The position numbers and the translations under genes were made by a program. Below, piece by piece: positions 1 to 7,339 of a stretch of DNA of 37,956 nucleotides (the stretch's first letter is position 1; each line of letters begins with the position of its first letter). The DNA is from Brevundimonas sp. (GTDB lineage: Bacteria > Pseudomonadota > Alphaproteobacteria > Caulobacterales > Caulobacteraceae). The notes beneath the pieces were generated by a model, which had not been told where the DNA came from, did no database searches, and saw only the letters and a list, made by a program, of their open reading frames with translations. The stretch lies in contig NZ_JAQSDK010000008.1 in NCBI RefSeq assembly GCF_029945885.1, forward strand, positions 1-37,956, read 5' to 3'.

Positions 1-862
1 GCATGGGCTCGCCGCCCTCGGTCACGGTGGCGATGGACAGACGATCACGCACGGTTGCGACCTGCACCCGCCCGATCCGGCTCATTTCGACGTCCAGCAC
101 CTCGCCCGTGCCGGGGTCGGTCAGGGTGCGGCCCGGACGCCAGACGCTCAGCGTCATGCCCGGCACTACATTCCGGTCGGTTCCCGCGTTCAGATAGACG
201 CCGGACGGGCCCGCATCGACGACGATGGCCGACCAAGTGACCCTGCGCATGCCCGAGGCGATCTGGTCCACAGCCCGGACGATGGCGTCCTGGCCGGCCT
301 GGCCGATCGGCGTGGTGCGGAAGATCTCGCCGCCCAGTCGCGCCCCGCCGTAGCTCTCGACCAGTCCGGCCTCGGTGGTGCGCGACGAGGCGCGGCCCTC
401 GGCGCTGGACGTCGAAATGACCTGACCGGTCGAAGTGTCGACCAGCCTGAGCGCGATCTCGATGACGGCGGTCTGGCTGCGGGTGCCGGCGCGACCGCCC
501 AGCAGGCCGCCCAGCGGGCCGCCACTGATACTCAGTCCACCGCCCCCGGCTGCGGGTTCATATTTGGTCACGGCACCACGCACGATGGCGCTGGCCGCCA
601 TAGGGCCACCGTCGCCCCCTTCGATCACCAGGAATCGACCGTCCCCGACCAGGGCCTGAATCAACATGGCGGTCATGCCGTCCGCCGTAACCGAACCACC
701 GACGGCCTCGGTGGCCCGGAACAGGTCGACGGCGATGGTCTTTTTGAGCCCGTCATAGCCGGCGCGCTCCTGCGACAGCACCGGTCCGGCGACTCCCGTC
801 AGGGCCAGCGTCGTGCCGGTCAGCACCCAGCGTCGGCTCGGAGTCAGAACGATCATGGGCAT
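1..862 (-). CDS. CsgG-family secretion-pore-like protein (partial, C-terminus beyond left edge)
   Basis: Reading the minus strand from ATG at 862 (or the in-frame ATG at 856) gives about 287 residues without a stop, so the gene continues past the left edge. The N-terminus (MPMIVLTPSRRWVLTGTTLA) is a signal peptide; SRRWVL resembles a twin-arginine motif, and I see no lipobox cysteine, unlike classical lipoprotein CsgG. The next part contains KKTIAVDLFRA, GGSVTADGMTAMLIQALVGD and RFLVIEGGD, then a glycine-rich stretch and AVIEIALRLVDTSTGQV, as in CsgG/HfaB proteins, which form outer-membrane secretion pores for curli or anchor the holdfast in Caulobacterales. No clear Shine-Dalgarno precedes either ATG. 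The family call is fairly firm; whether this is HfaB or another paralogue cannot be decided from the fragment. Confidence 0.72.
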   Translation of the reverse strand, partial: MPMIVLTPSRRWVLTGTTLALTGVAGPVLSQERAGYDGLKKTIAVDLFRATEAVGGSVTADGMTAMLIQALVGDGRFLVIEGGDGGPMAASAIVRGAVTKYEPAAGGGGLSISGGPLGGLLGGRAGTRSQTAVIEIALRLVDTSTGQVISTSSAEGRASSRTTEAGLVESYGGARLGGEIFRTTPIGQAGQDAIVRAVDQIASGMRRVTWSAIVVDAGPSGVYLNAGTDRNVVPGMTLSVWRPGRTLTDPGTGEVLDVEMSRIGRVQVATVRDRLSIATVTEGGEPM

Positions 863-1125
863 TGAACCAGACTGGAGGAACCGAAAACTGGACTCGAATC
901 CCGGAGACAAGTCGCGGGAAGTGACAACTATTCACACCAGTTTTGAACGCTCGACCTGCAATGAATATTTGTCAAACATAATATTTAGGCCACACAGAAA
1001 ATGAAATGCTCTGGTTTGAATGTATTTGATTTGATTAGCTTAAAGTCACTACCCAGATGGTGATGACCGAAGACTGGAGGCGATGGTGTTGATGTCAGTG
1101 GATTGCTGACCTGCGAAGCGGTCAG
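863..1125. promoter_or_regulatory. AT-rich intergenic island upstream of the CsgG-family gene
   Basis: This 263-base gap between two minus-strand genes is strikingly AT-rich for the window: by hand count 18 of 60 bases in 961-1020 are G or C. It holds two AATATT palindromes (964-969 and 980-985) flanking TTTGTCAAA (968-976), itself an inverted repeat around one base. Read on the minus strand this gives a TTGACA -35-like hexamer, without a convincing -10 at 17 bases. GANTC sites, the target of the CcrM methylase in this order, lie at 891-895 and 896-900. I infer that it is the control region of the CsgG-family gene, possibly with a bound regulator. Confidence 0.4.
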
Positions 1126-1557
1126 CTAGCGAGGCGTCTGACCCCCGCGCCCCCAGCGGTCGAAGATCGACGAGACATTGATCGCGATGCGGCCACCGGC
1201 CCGGGGGATTGTCACCACCAGCCTTTGCCCCCTGTCGTCGAGGGCGTAGGCCCGCCCGCGCCCGGGTTGTGCGACAATGACGTAGTTCTGGATTCGAAGT
1301 GTCGAGACGTCGGCGCTGATGCGGAGGCGTATCGGAGCCTGAAGCCGGGACGCATCCGGGATGAAGACAGCGTAGCGGCCGGGGGCCAGGTCGGCGAACA
1401 CGACATTGCCCTCGCGATCGGTCACCCGAGGGGCGACGATGCTCCCGGGGTCACCCTCGAGCCCGACCGGAATCCCCTGAATGGGGGTGCCGGGCTCCGC
1501 ATGGGCGACGGAAGCGCCCAGCAGCAGGGCGGCGACGATGGCGACGAACAGTTTCAT
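1126..1557 (-). CDS. Small secreted protein with carboxypeptidase-regulatory-like fold (paralogue 1)
   Basis: 143 residues. I start at ATG 1557 because it follows GGAGAGA at good spacing and opens a clean signal peptide (MKLFVAIVAALLLGASVAHA); the open frame upstream is not protein-like. The mature part has VTDREGNVVFADLAPGRYAV, the signature of the small transthyretin/Cna-B-like beta-sandwich found in carboxypeptidase regulatory-like domains, followed by a second beta-rich part (RLRISADVSTLRIQNYVIVA). No catalytic residues are evident. The protein encoded just upstream at 1616-2008 has the same layout, with TDREG then PGEYAV, so the two look like an old tandem duplication. It is presumably periplasmic or secreted. 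Function unknown. Confidence 0.72.
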   Translation of the reverse strand: MKLFVAIVAALLLGASVAHAEPGTPIQGIPVGLEGDPGSIVAPRVTDREGNVVFADLAPGRYAVFIPDASRLQAPIRLRISADVSTLRIQNYVIVAQPGRGRAYALDDRGQRLVVTIPRAGGRIAINVSSIFDRWGRGGQTPR

Positions 1558-1615
1558 CCCGGTCTCTCCAGCTTGAATGATCAGAGGCGAATACCCGCCG
1601 GCCCCGCAGCCCCGG

Positions 1616-2008
1616 CTATCGCGGTGTCGATGTCGCTTCCAGGGTCTCAACCCGACCGCTGATCATCACCGTGCCCAGACTCGAACCGACCGGAAACAAG
1701 TGGATTCCCCTGGTGTTTGGCCGGATCTCACGTCCATCAACACTGAGGGTCAGCAACCGGTTCGGCCGGCACGGCCGTCGCGGCGCGCAGGCTGTGGTGA
1801 CCGCATATTCGCCCGGCTCCACCCTCACCTGGGCCGAGAACCGACCTTCCCGGTCCGTGGTCGCAACCACGATCGCCCGACCACCGGGGTTTTTGCCAAG
1901 GTAGATATCGACCCCGGGTATCGGCTCGCCCGCATGAGCGATCCCAATCGCAACCGACGCCGCCAGCACCAGGCTGATGATGGCAGCAAGTCTGAATCCA
2001 GACGCCAT
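1616..2008 (-). CDS. Small secreted protein with carboxypeptidase-regulatory-like fold (paralogue 2)
   Basis: 130 residues starting at ATG 2008 with a signal peptide ending near GIAHA. The mature domain reads PIPGVDIYLG, TTDREGRFSAQVRVEPGEYAV, then a pair of cysteines (TACAPRRPCRP), and LLTLSVDG, consistent with a transthyretin-like beta-sandwich as in carboxypeptidase regulatory domains. The two close cysteines could form a disulfide in the periplasm. It is transcribed toward the paralogue at 1126-1557 with a 58-base gap, so the two probably share a transcript. A weak GGGAA precedes the start. A TTGACA hexamer at 2080-2085 on the minus strand may be the -35 of its promoter, but no matching -10 is obvious. 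Function unknown. Confidence 0.7.
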   Translation of the reverse strand: MASGFRLAAIISLVLAASVAIGIAHAGEPIPGVDIYLGKNPGGRAIVVATTDREGRFSAQVRVEPGEYAVTTACAPRRPCRPNRLLTLSVDGREIRPNTRGIHLFPVGSSLGTVMISGRVETLEATSTPR

Positions 2009-2658
2009 GGTGTTTTTCCCGCAAGGCCATTCCGGCCGCCCGCTGCGGTCACATAACGCTGGTCACCACAGGGGCGCGCTGTCAATCCATGCCACCGCGC
2101 GGCGGGTCCGGCCTGGTCCGTCGTTGCCAGCACCGCCGATACTTCGCCCGCCCCCCTAACCTCGCACCCCACCTCACCCCAACTCCTTGCTCCCCCGCCC
2201 CTTTTCAAATTTCCGCCCCTGAAAACCCGCCGCCCGTCCGGCCTGCGCTAGACTCCCCCTGTTCCGTCGCACGGGGAGGCGCAGAGGCCTTGCGTGCTCT
2301 GGCGGCGGGATGCGGACAAGCGGGGCCAGGGACGGGGGGGATACCCGTCCGGTCCGGGGACCGGGGATGCAAGCCCGGCCCGCCCGCCGGAGGCGCTGCG
2401 GTAAGGCGATAAGACCGCCACCCGACGCAAGCTTCCGCCCAATCTCCGCGCGGAGCGTCGGCCAGGGTCGAAACGGTTAGTCTCAAAATGTCTCCGGGCC
2501 CCGGCCCGGCGCTCCGCCGCCTTCCCGCCCCTCGCGCCCTCCGGCGCGGGTGGACTTCGCATGCCCGTCAGCCCGCGTCGGATCGACCCGAAGGGCGGCG
2601 CGTAGCAGCCAGTAGGCGGAGCCTCCAGACCGCGGGCCAACAACAATGGAGGACCAGA
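2009..2658. other. Gene-poor, very GC-rich stretch with tandem hairpins; possible structured RNA or leader
   Basis: No convincing protein gene lies in these 650 bases; open frames on both strands have non-coding codon use. A GCTAGACT at 2247-2254 fits the Caulobacter-type -10 (GCTAnAWC), without a good -35. Just downstream come touching hairpins: CTCTGGC/GCCAGGG (2297-2303 with 2325-2331), GGACGGG/CCCGTCC (2330-2336 with 2344-2350) and CCGGTC/GACCGG (2349-2354 with 2359-2364). Further short inverted repeats follow to about 2640. This could be a non-coding RNA or a long leader of the small gene at 2659. It lacks the hallmarks of RNase P RNA, tmRNA, SRP RNA and cobalamin riboswitches. Confidence 0.3.
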
Positions 2659-2904
2659 TTGCCCAGACCCCGTCCCGCCCACCGCCCACCGCCACCCAAT
2701 CCCGAGCAGCGTGCCTATGCGCGGATGATGGTCCTCATGCAGCCGGTGATCGATTGGAAGAACGCCGTAAATACAGAGGCCTGGCGGCTGGTCTATGCCG
2801 ACGGCGGCAATCGCTGCGGGCCCGAGCAATATGCTCGCGCCCGCCAGTCGTTGATCGAACAGGGCATTGTGCCGCCGCCGGAGTGTGCCGACGAACCGGA
2901 TTGA
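2659..2904 (+). CDS. Small hypothetical protein (81 aa), proline-rich N-terminus
   Basis: The 3' part of this frame has coding-like third positions and a plausible soluble sequence (PEQRAYARMMVLMQPVIDWK, then AVNTEAWRLVYADGG), so I believe a protein is made. The start is uncertain. I choose TTG at 2659 because GGAGGA (2648-2653) lies five bases upstream; the same frame open back to 2488 is not coding-like. The first residues are Pro/Arg-rich. An alternative is ATG 2646, whose frame begins MEDQIAQTPSRPPP but then loses coding character; a one-base change in the C-rich tract near 2670-2700 would join it to this frame. Two cysteines occur near the C-terminus. No family recognised; it converges on amiC. 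Confidence 0.5.
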   Translation: MPRPRPAHRPPPPNPEQRAYARMMVLMQPVIDWKNAVNTEAWRLVYADGGNRCGPEQYARARQSLIEQGIVPPPECADEPD

Positions 2905-2945
2905 GCCCCGTCCCCCGGTTCGTCCTCCGGGCGTGAGCTGATTTC

Positions 2946-4175
2946 CTAGGGCTGGCCGCTGGCCCCGGTCGAGGCCATCTGCATCGACCCGGACGGGTCG
3001 CGGAAATAGCGGTCGATGCCGCCGGCCACGGCCCGCATCAGGCGGCGGCGGCCGCGCTCGTCGTTCAGGGTCTGCTCGTCCTCGGGATTGGTGATGAACC
3101 CCATCTCCAGCAGGACGGCAGGCACGTCGGGGGCCAGCAGCACGGCCAGGCCGGCGTCGCGATGGCTGCGGCGCAGCATCGGATGGTCGGCCTCCTCCAG
3201 CCCGCCCAGCAGGGTCCGCGCCAGCTGGGCCGAGCGGTTCTGGGTGGTGCGCTGGGTCATGTCGAGCAGGATACGGTCGACCGAGGGGTCGCGGCCCGGC
3301 AGGCGCAGTTCGCGGTGCCAGTTGTCGCCGCGGGTGAACTCGCGCACGGCCCGGCCGGCCCCCTGTTCGGACAATGTGTAGACGCTGGCCCCGCGCGTGG
3401 CCGGGTCGGACCCGGCGTCGGCGTGCAGGCTGATGAACAGGTCGGCGTCGGCGGCGCGGGCGATCTCGACCCGTCGGTACAGGCCGACATAGCTGTCGTT
3501 GTCGCGGGTCAGCCGCACACGGTAACGACCGGTCCGCTCCAGCTCGGCCTTCAGCGCCTGGGCGGCGGCCAGGGTGACGGCGCTCTCGTTGACATGGGAC
3601 CCGCGGGCCCCGGGGTCGCGGCCGCCGTGGCCGGCGTCGATCACGATCAACGGCCGCTCGGCCGGGGCCGAACCGCGCGGTGTCGGGCTCGGGGCGGCGG
3701 CGCGGCGCGTCACCGGGGCACGGCCGGTGCTGCGCAGGTCGATGACATAGCGATAGTGGGCCACGCCGTCGCCGGGCGGCAGCAGGAAGCGACGCTCAAT
3801 CTCGGCCCCGGTGGCCAGGGTCAACTCGATGCGCGAAGCCCCGCCTCGGGCGGTGACCCGATAGTCGCGCACCAGGCCGGTGCCGGCCCCGCCCATCTGC
3901 CCGTGCGGCGAGACCCCGGTCAGGGCCACGACCACCCGGCCATCCGAGCCGCTGGAAACCACGGCACCGCGGGTGTTGTGATCCAGATCGACGACGACCC
4001 GGGTGCGTTCGGCGTCGCCGCCGAAGCGCAGGCGCAGGACTTCGCCGGCGGTTCCGGCGGCCAGGCCACGCCCGGCTGCCAGCACGCCAAAGCAGAACAC
4101 GACGAAGGCCAAAGCCGTCATCGTCCACTCACGCGCGCCCCACCGGGACAGTTCCAGTCGCAACATTCCGTACAT
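2946..4175 (-). CDS. amiC: N-acetylmuramoyl-L-alanine amidase, AmiC type
   Basis: 409 residues. An N-terminal hydrophobic export segment (about residues 19-40) is followed by an AMIN domain (about 45-150; binds peptidoglycan or the septum), a Pro/Ala linker, and an Amidase_3 catalytic domain (about 175-395). The zinc amidase residues are visible: H183 in IDAGHGGRDPG, E197 in NESAVTL, H251 in ISLHADA, and E357 in LLEMGFITNPEDE. The enzyme cleaves the amide between MurNAc and the stem peptide, acting in the periplasm during daughter-cell separation. ATGs at residues 1, 4 and 19 are all possible; the first is used here. It is divergent from rne, an arrangement I recall as common in alphaproteobacteria. 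Confidence 0.93.
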   Translation of the reverse strand: MYGMLRLELSRWGAREWTMTALAFVVFCFGVLAAGRGLAAGTAGEVLRLRFGGDAERTRVVVDLDHNTRGAVVSSGSDGRVVVALTGVSPHGQMGGAGTGLVRDYRVTARGGASRIELTLATGAEIERRFLLPPGDGVAHYRYVIDLRSTGRAPVTRRAAAPSPTPRGSAPAERPLIVIDAGHGGRDPGARGSHVNESAVTLAAAQALKAELERTGRYRVRLTRDNDSYVGLYRRVEIARAADADLFISLHADAGSDPATRGASVYTLSEQGAGRAVREFTRGDNWHRELRLPGRDPSVDRILLDMTQRTTQNRSAQLARTLLGGLEEADHPMLRRSHRDAGLAVLLAPDVPAVLLEMGFITNPEDEQTLNDERGRRRLMRAVAGGIDRYFRDPSGSMQMASTGASGQP

Positions 4176-4640
4176 TCTGACGGCAACCCACCTTATCGGT
4201 TATCGCCACCCTGCCCGAAGGTCCCTTGGATTCCGTTAAGGCCTTGGTGCTTTTCATTCGCGTCCGGCGTGCGTATGGTCCGCCGCGCATGCGAATGATC
4301 GCGTCCCCTGCCCTCCAGGTCCGGACGCGCCCTCCTCGCGGCGCTGACTTTCACCTATCCGAAGATCGCTCGGGCCTGGCCTGGCGATTTGACGACCGGA
4401 CCCGGGACGCCGCCGTAACCGGCGCGTCCGGTTCCAGGACCGTACTGAACCCCATGGGCTTTTCCGCCTGCGCCCCCACCCGGTCTGATTTCACAGGCCT
4501 CGCCACCGGTCCCGACATTGGTTCGGGCCGCGGCGACGGGATGACGCCTGCGTGCGCCTTCAATTCCATTCGGCGAGCCGCCTTGACCTCCGGGACCCGT
4601 TTCCCGGCGTCCGGCCGAGCGCGCCAGAGAGAGACCATCC
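4176..4640. promoter_or_regulatory. Divergent amiC/rne control region and long rne leader
   Basis: These 465 bases separate divergent amiC and rne and hold no convincing gene; frames here are shadows. Long 5' leaders are known for rne in E. coli, where RNase E autoregulates its own mRNA, so a leader role is plausible. I see a short hairpin CCCGA/TCGGG (4511-4515 with 4523-4527), and a possible -10 near 4275 (TATGGT) of low quality. On the amiC side two GATAA-like boxes lie within 40 bases of its start. The rne ribosome site is the purine run GAGAGAGA at about 4627-4634. No promoter can be fixed with confidence. Confidence 0.4.
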
Positions 4641-7280
4641 ATGTCAAAGATCATGCTTATCGATGCGGCACACGCGGAAGAGACCCGCGTTGCGATCGTC
4701 GAGGGACGCCAGATTGAGGAATTCGACTTCGAGTCGAAGGCCCGCCGCCAGCTTCGCGGCAACATCTACCTCGCCAAGGTCACCCGCGTAGAGCCCAGCC
4801 TGCAGGCCGCCTTCATCGAATACGGCGGCAACCGCCACGGCTTCCTCGCCTTCAACGAAATCCATCCGGATTATTATCAAATCCCGGTCGCCGACCGCGA
4901 AGCCATCATGGCCGAGGCGGCGACGGACGACGACGATCACGACGACCTCGGCCGTGAAAGCGACGACGGCGACCACGAAGGCGGCATGGCCGACGAGGAG
5001 CGTCTGAAGCGCCGCCTGATGCGTCGCTACAAGATCCAGGACGTGATCAAGCGCCGCCAGATCCTGCTGGTGCAGGTCGTCAAGGACGAGCGCGGCGGCA
5101 AGGGTGCCGCCCTGACCACCTGGCTGTCGCTGGCCGGCCGCTACTGCGTGCTGATGCCCAACACCGGCAAGGGCGGCGGCATCTCGCGCAAGATCACCCA
5201 GGCCACCGACCGCAAACGCCTGAAGGCCGCGGCCCAGGCCCTGGACGTACCGCACGGCATGGGGCTGATCATCCGCACGGCCGGTGCCAAACGCACCAAG
5301 GCCGAGATCAAGCGCGATTACGAATATCTGCTGCGTCTGTGGGAAACGATCCGCGAAACCACCCTCAGCTCCAACGCCCCCTCGATCATCTATGAGGAGG
5401 AAAACCTCGTCCGCCGCGCCGTGCGCGACATGTTCGACAAGGATTTCGACGGCATCCAGGTCGAGGGTGTCGAGGGCTGGAAGGAGGCGCGCGACTTCAT
5501 GCGCGTGCTGATGCCTTCCCAAGCCAAGAAGGTTCACCTGTACCAGGGCTCCAAGCCCCTGTTCGCCGCCAACGGCATCGAGGAACTGCTGACGCAGATC
5601 CACCAGCCGGTCGTGCCGCTGAAGTCGGGCGGCTATCTGGTCATCAACCAGACCGAGGCCCTGGTGGCCATCGACGTCAACTCGGGCAAGTCGACCAAGG
5701 AACGCAACGTCGAGGCGACTGCCTTCAAGACCAACTGCGAAGCCGCTGTCGAGGCTGCCCGTCAGCTGCGCCTGCGCGATCTCGCCGGCCTCGTGGTCAT
5801 CGACTTCATCGACATGGATGAGTCGAAGAACAACCGCACGGTCGAGAAGATTCTCAAGGACGCCCTGTCGCACGACCGGGCCCGCATCCAGATGGGGCGC
5901 ATCTCCGGCTTCGGCCTGATGGAGATCAGCCGTCAGCGCCGCCGTCTCGGCGTGATCGAGGGGGCCACCGAGGTCTGCCCGCACTGCCAGGGCTCGGGCC
6001 GCATCCGTTCGGCCGAATCGGCCGCGCTGATGATCCTGCGCGCCGTCGACATCGAGGCCGGCAAGGGGGGCGCGGGATCGATCAACCTGCGCGTCTGCAC
6101 CGCCGTCGCCCTCTACATCCTCAATCACAAGCGCGACTATCTGCAGCGGCTCGCCCAACAGCGCGGCCTGCACGTGGTCGTGCTGATCGACGACAGCCTC
6201 GCCCAGGGCGAGCATGCGGTCGAACGCACCGAGACCAACGAGGACTTCGTTCCCGAGGACGGGGCCGTCGCCCTGCCCGACCTGACCGACGACTTCGACG
6301 ACAACGCCTACGACGATGAGGAAGATGAGGACGAGATCTTCGAGGACGACGCCCTCGCCGCCGAAGACACCGATGATGACGCCCCGCGCGCCCGCGCTGA
6401 ACGCCACGATGCCGATACGGCCCGTGCAGACGGTGATTCCGGTCGCGGGCGTGGCCGTCGTCGCCGTCGCGGTGGTCGCCGTGATGAAGAGACCGGCCCG
6501 GTCGAGGGCGTCGAGGGCGAAGAACCTGCCGCCGCCGGTGCCGAGGACGACGACAGTGAGGGCGCACGCCGCCGTCGCCGTGGTCGCCGTGGCGGACGCC
6601 GTGTTCGCGAGGAAGGCGATCGCGACGGCTTCACCTGGGTCCGTGGGCGCACGCCGTCGCTGGACGATCCCTACGTCTGGTTCGACCCGATCAACCCGGC
6701 TCCGCGCGCCGAGAGCGAAGACGACGCCCCTGCGGCCGCGCGTCCCGTTCGCGACGCTGACAGCGAGCAGGGCGAGCGTTCCGAGGGCGAAACCGGTGAC
6801 CGCGAAGGCGGTCGTTCGCGTCGCCGTCGCGGCCGCGGGCGTGGCCGTGATCGCGCTGCAGGCGGTGACGAGCCCCGGGACGTAAAGGTCGAGGCCCGCG
6901 CTACAGGCGAAGGCATGCCGCCGGAAGGGTCTTCCGAGACTCCGATGGCCACCGTCGCCACCGTCGCCACCGAGGAGGTCGTGCCGGTCATCGCGCCCGA
7001 GCCCAAGCGTCGTCGCGTGCGTCGCAAGACCTCCGCAACGGCAACGACCGACGAGTCTGTCGTCGAGCCCAATGAGGTCGAGCCGGCCGGTGCGCCCGTC
7101 GAGCTGGACGTAACCCCGGCCGAGGCCGCCGTTACCGAGCCGGAAGCCGCCCCGGAACCGCAACCGGAACCGGTTGCCGCCGCTGTGGCCCCGGTCGACA
7201 TCGCCGCCATCATCGGGGACGATCCGAACCAGATCGTCGCCCCGCCGGCCAAGGCCAAGCGCGGATGGTGGCGTCGCTGA
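4641..7280 (+). CDS. rne: Ribonuclease E
   Basis: 879 residues. The catalytic half contains the S1 RNA-binding domain split by an alphaproteobacterial acidic insert (about residues 92-118), the 5'-sensor/RNase H-like region, and a DNase I-like domain with the magnesium aspartates D345 (VAIDVNSG) and D388 (VVIDFIDMD). The Zn-link is C446-P-H-C449, which joins subunits in the tetramer. The C-terminal half is low-complexity, with acidic blocks and several Arg-rich patches that likely bind RNA and degradosome partners. The last residues, AKRGWWRR, match the GWW motif through which Caulobacter RNase E binds PNPase. The enzyme starts mRNA decay and processes rRNA and tRNA. The ATG at 4641 follows a GAGAGAGA ribosome site. 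Confidence 0.96.
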   Translation: MSKIMLIDAAHAEETRVAIVEGRQIEEFDFESKARRQLRGNIYLAKVTRVEPSLQAAFIEYGGNRHGFLAFNEIHPDYYQIPVADREAIMAEAATDDDDHDDLGRESDDGDHEGGMADEERLKRRLMRRYKIQDVIKRRQILLVQVVKDERGGKGAALTTWLSLAGRYCVLMPNTGKGGGISRKITQATDRKRLKAAAQALDVPHGMGLIIRTAGAKRTKAEIKRDYEYLLRLWETIRETTLSSNAPSIIYEEENLVRRAVRDMFDKDFDGIQVEGVEGWKEARDFMRVLMPSQAKKVHLYQGSKPLFAANGIEELLTQIHQPVVPLKSGGYLVINQTEALVAIDVNSGKSTKERNVEATAFKTNCEAAVEAARQLRLRDLAGLVVIDFIDMDESKNNRTVEKILKDALSHDRARIQMGRISGFGLMEISRQRRRLGVIEGATEVCPHCQGSGRIRSAESAALMILRAVDIEAGKGGAGSINLRVCTAVALYILNHKRDYLQRLAQQRGLHVVVLIDDSLAQGEHAVERTETNEDFVPEDGAVALPDLTDDFDDNAYDDEEDEDEIFEDDALAAEDTDDDAPRARAERHDADTARADGDSGRGRGRRRRRGGRRDEETGPVEGVEGEEPAAAGAEDDDSEGARRRRRGRRGGRRVREEGDRDGFTWVRGRTPSLDDPYVWFDPINPAPRAESEDDAPAAARPVRDADSEQGERSEGETGDREGGRSRRRRGRGRGRDRAAGGDEPRDVKVEARATGEGMPPEGSSETPMATVATVATEEVVPVIAPEPKRRRVRRKTSATATTDESVVEPNEVEPAGAPVELDVTPAEAAVTEPEAAPEPQPEPVAAAVAPVDIAAIIGDDPNQIVAPPAKAKRGWWRR

Positions 7281-7339
7281 CCGGACGGCGCTAGATTGTC
7301 ATCGACGAAGACGGGGGCGTCAGTCGTAAGGAGTAGACC

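Noticed and set aside
2247..2640. RNase P RNA, tmRNA, SRP RNA or cobalamin riboswitch in the GC-rich stretch
   Set aside because: The hallmark conserved strings of these RNAs (for example the GAGGAAAGTCC of RNase P, a T-loop with CCA, the SRP GGAAGG loop, or the B12-box GCCACTG) were not found on either strand.
4226..4717. Open frames in the amiC-rne gap as a gene
   Set aside because: They overlap the rne start, begin without a ribosome site and have poor codon use; the region is better read as a leader or control region.
4644..7163. 839-codon open frame antisense to rne
   Set aside because: It lies exactly opposite a certain gene, has repetitive Gly/Asp/Val composition typical of the reverse frame of GC-rich genes, no ribosome site and no recognisable domain.
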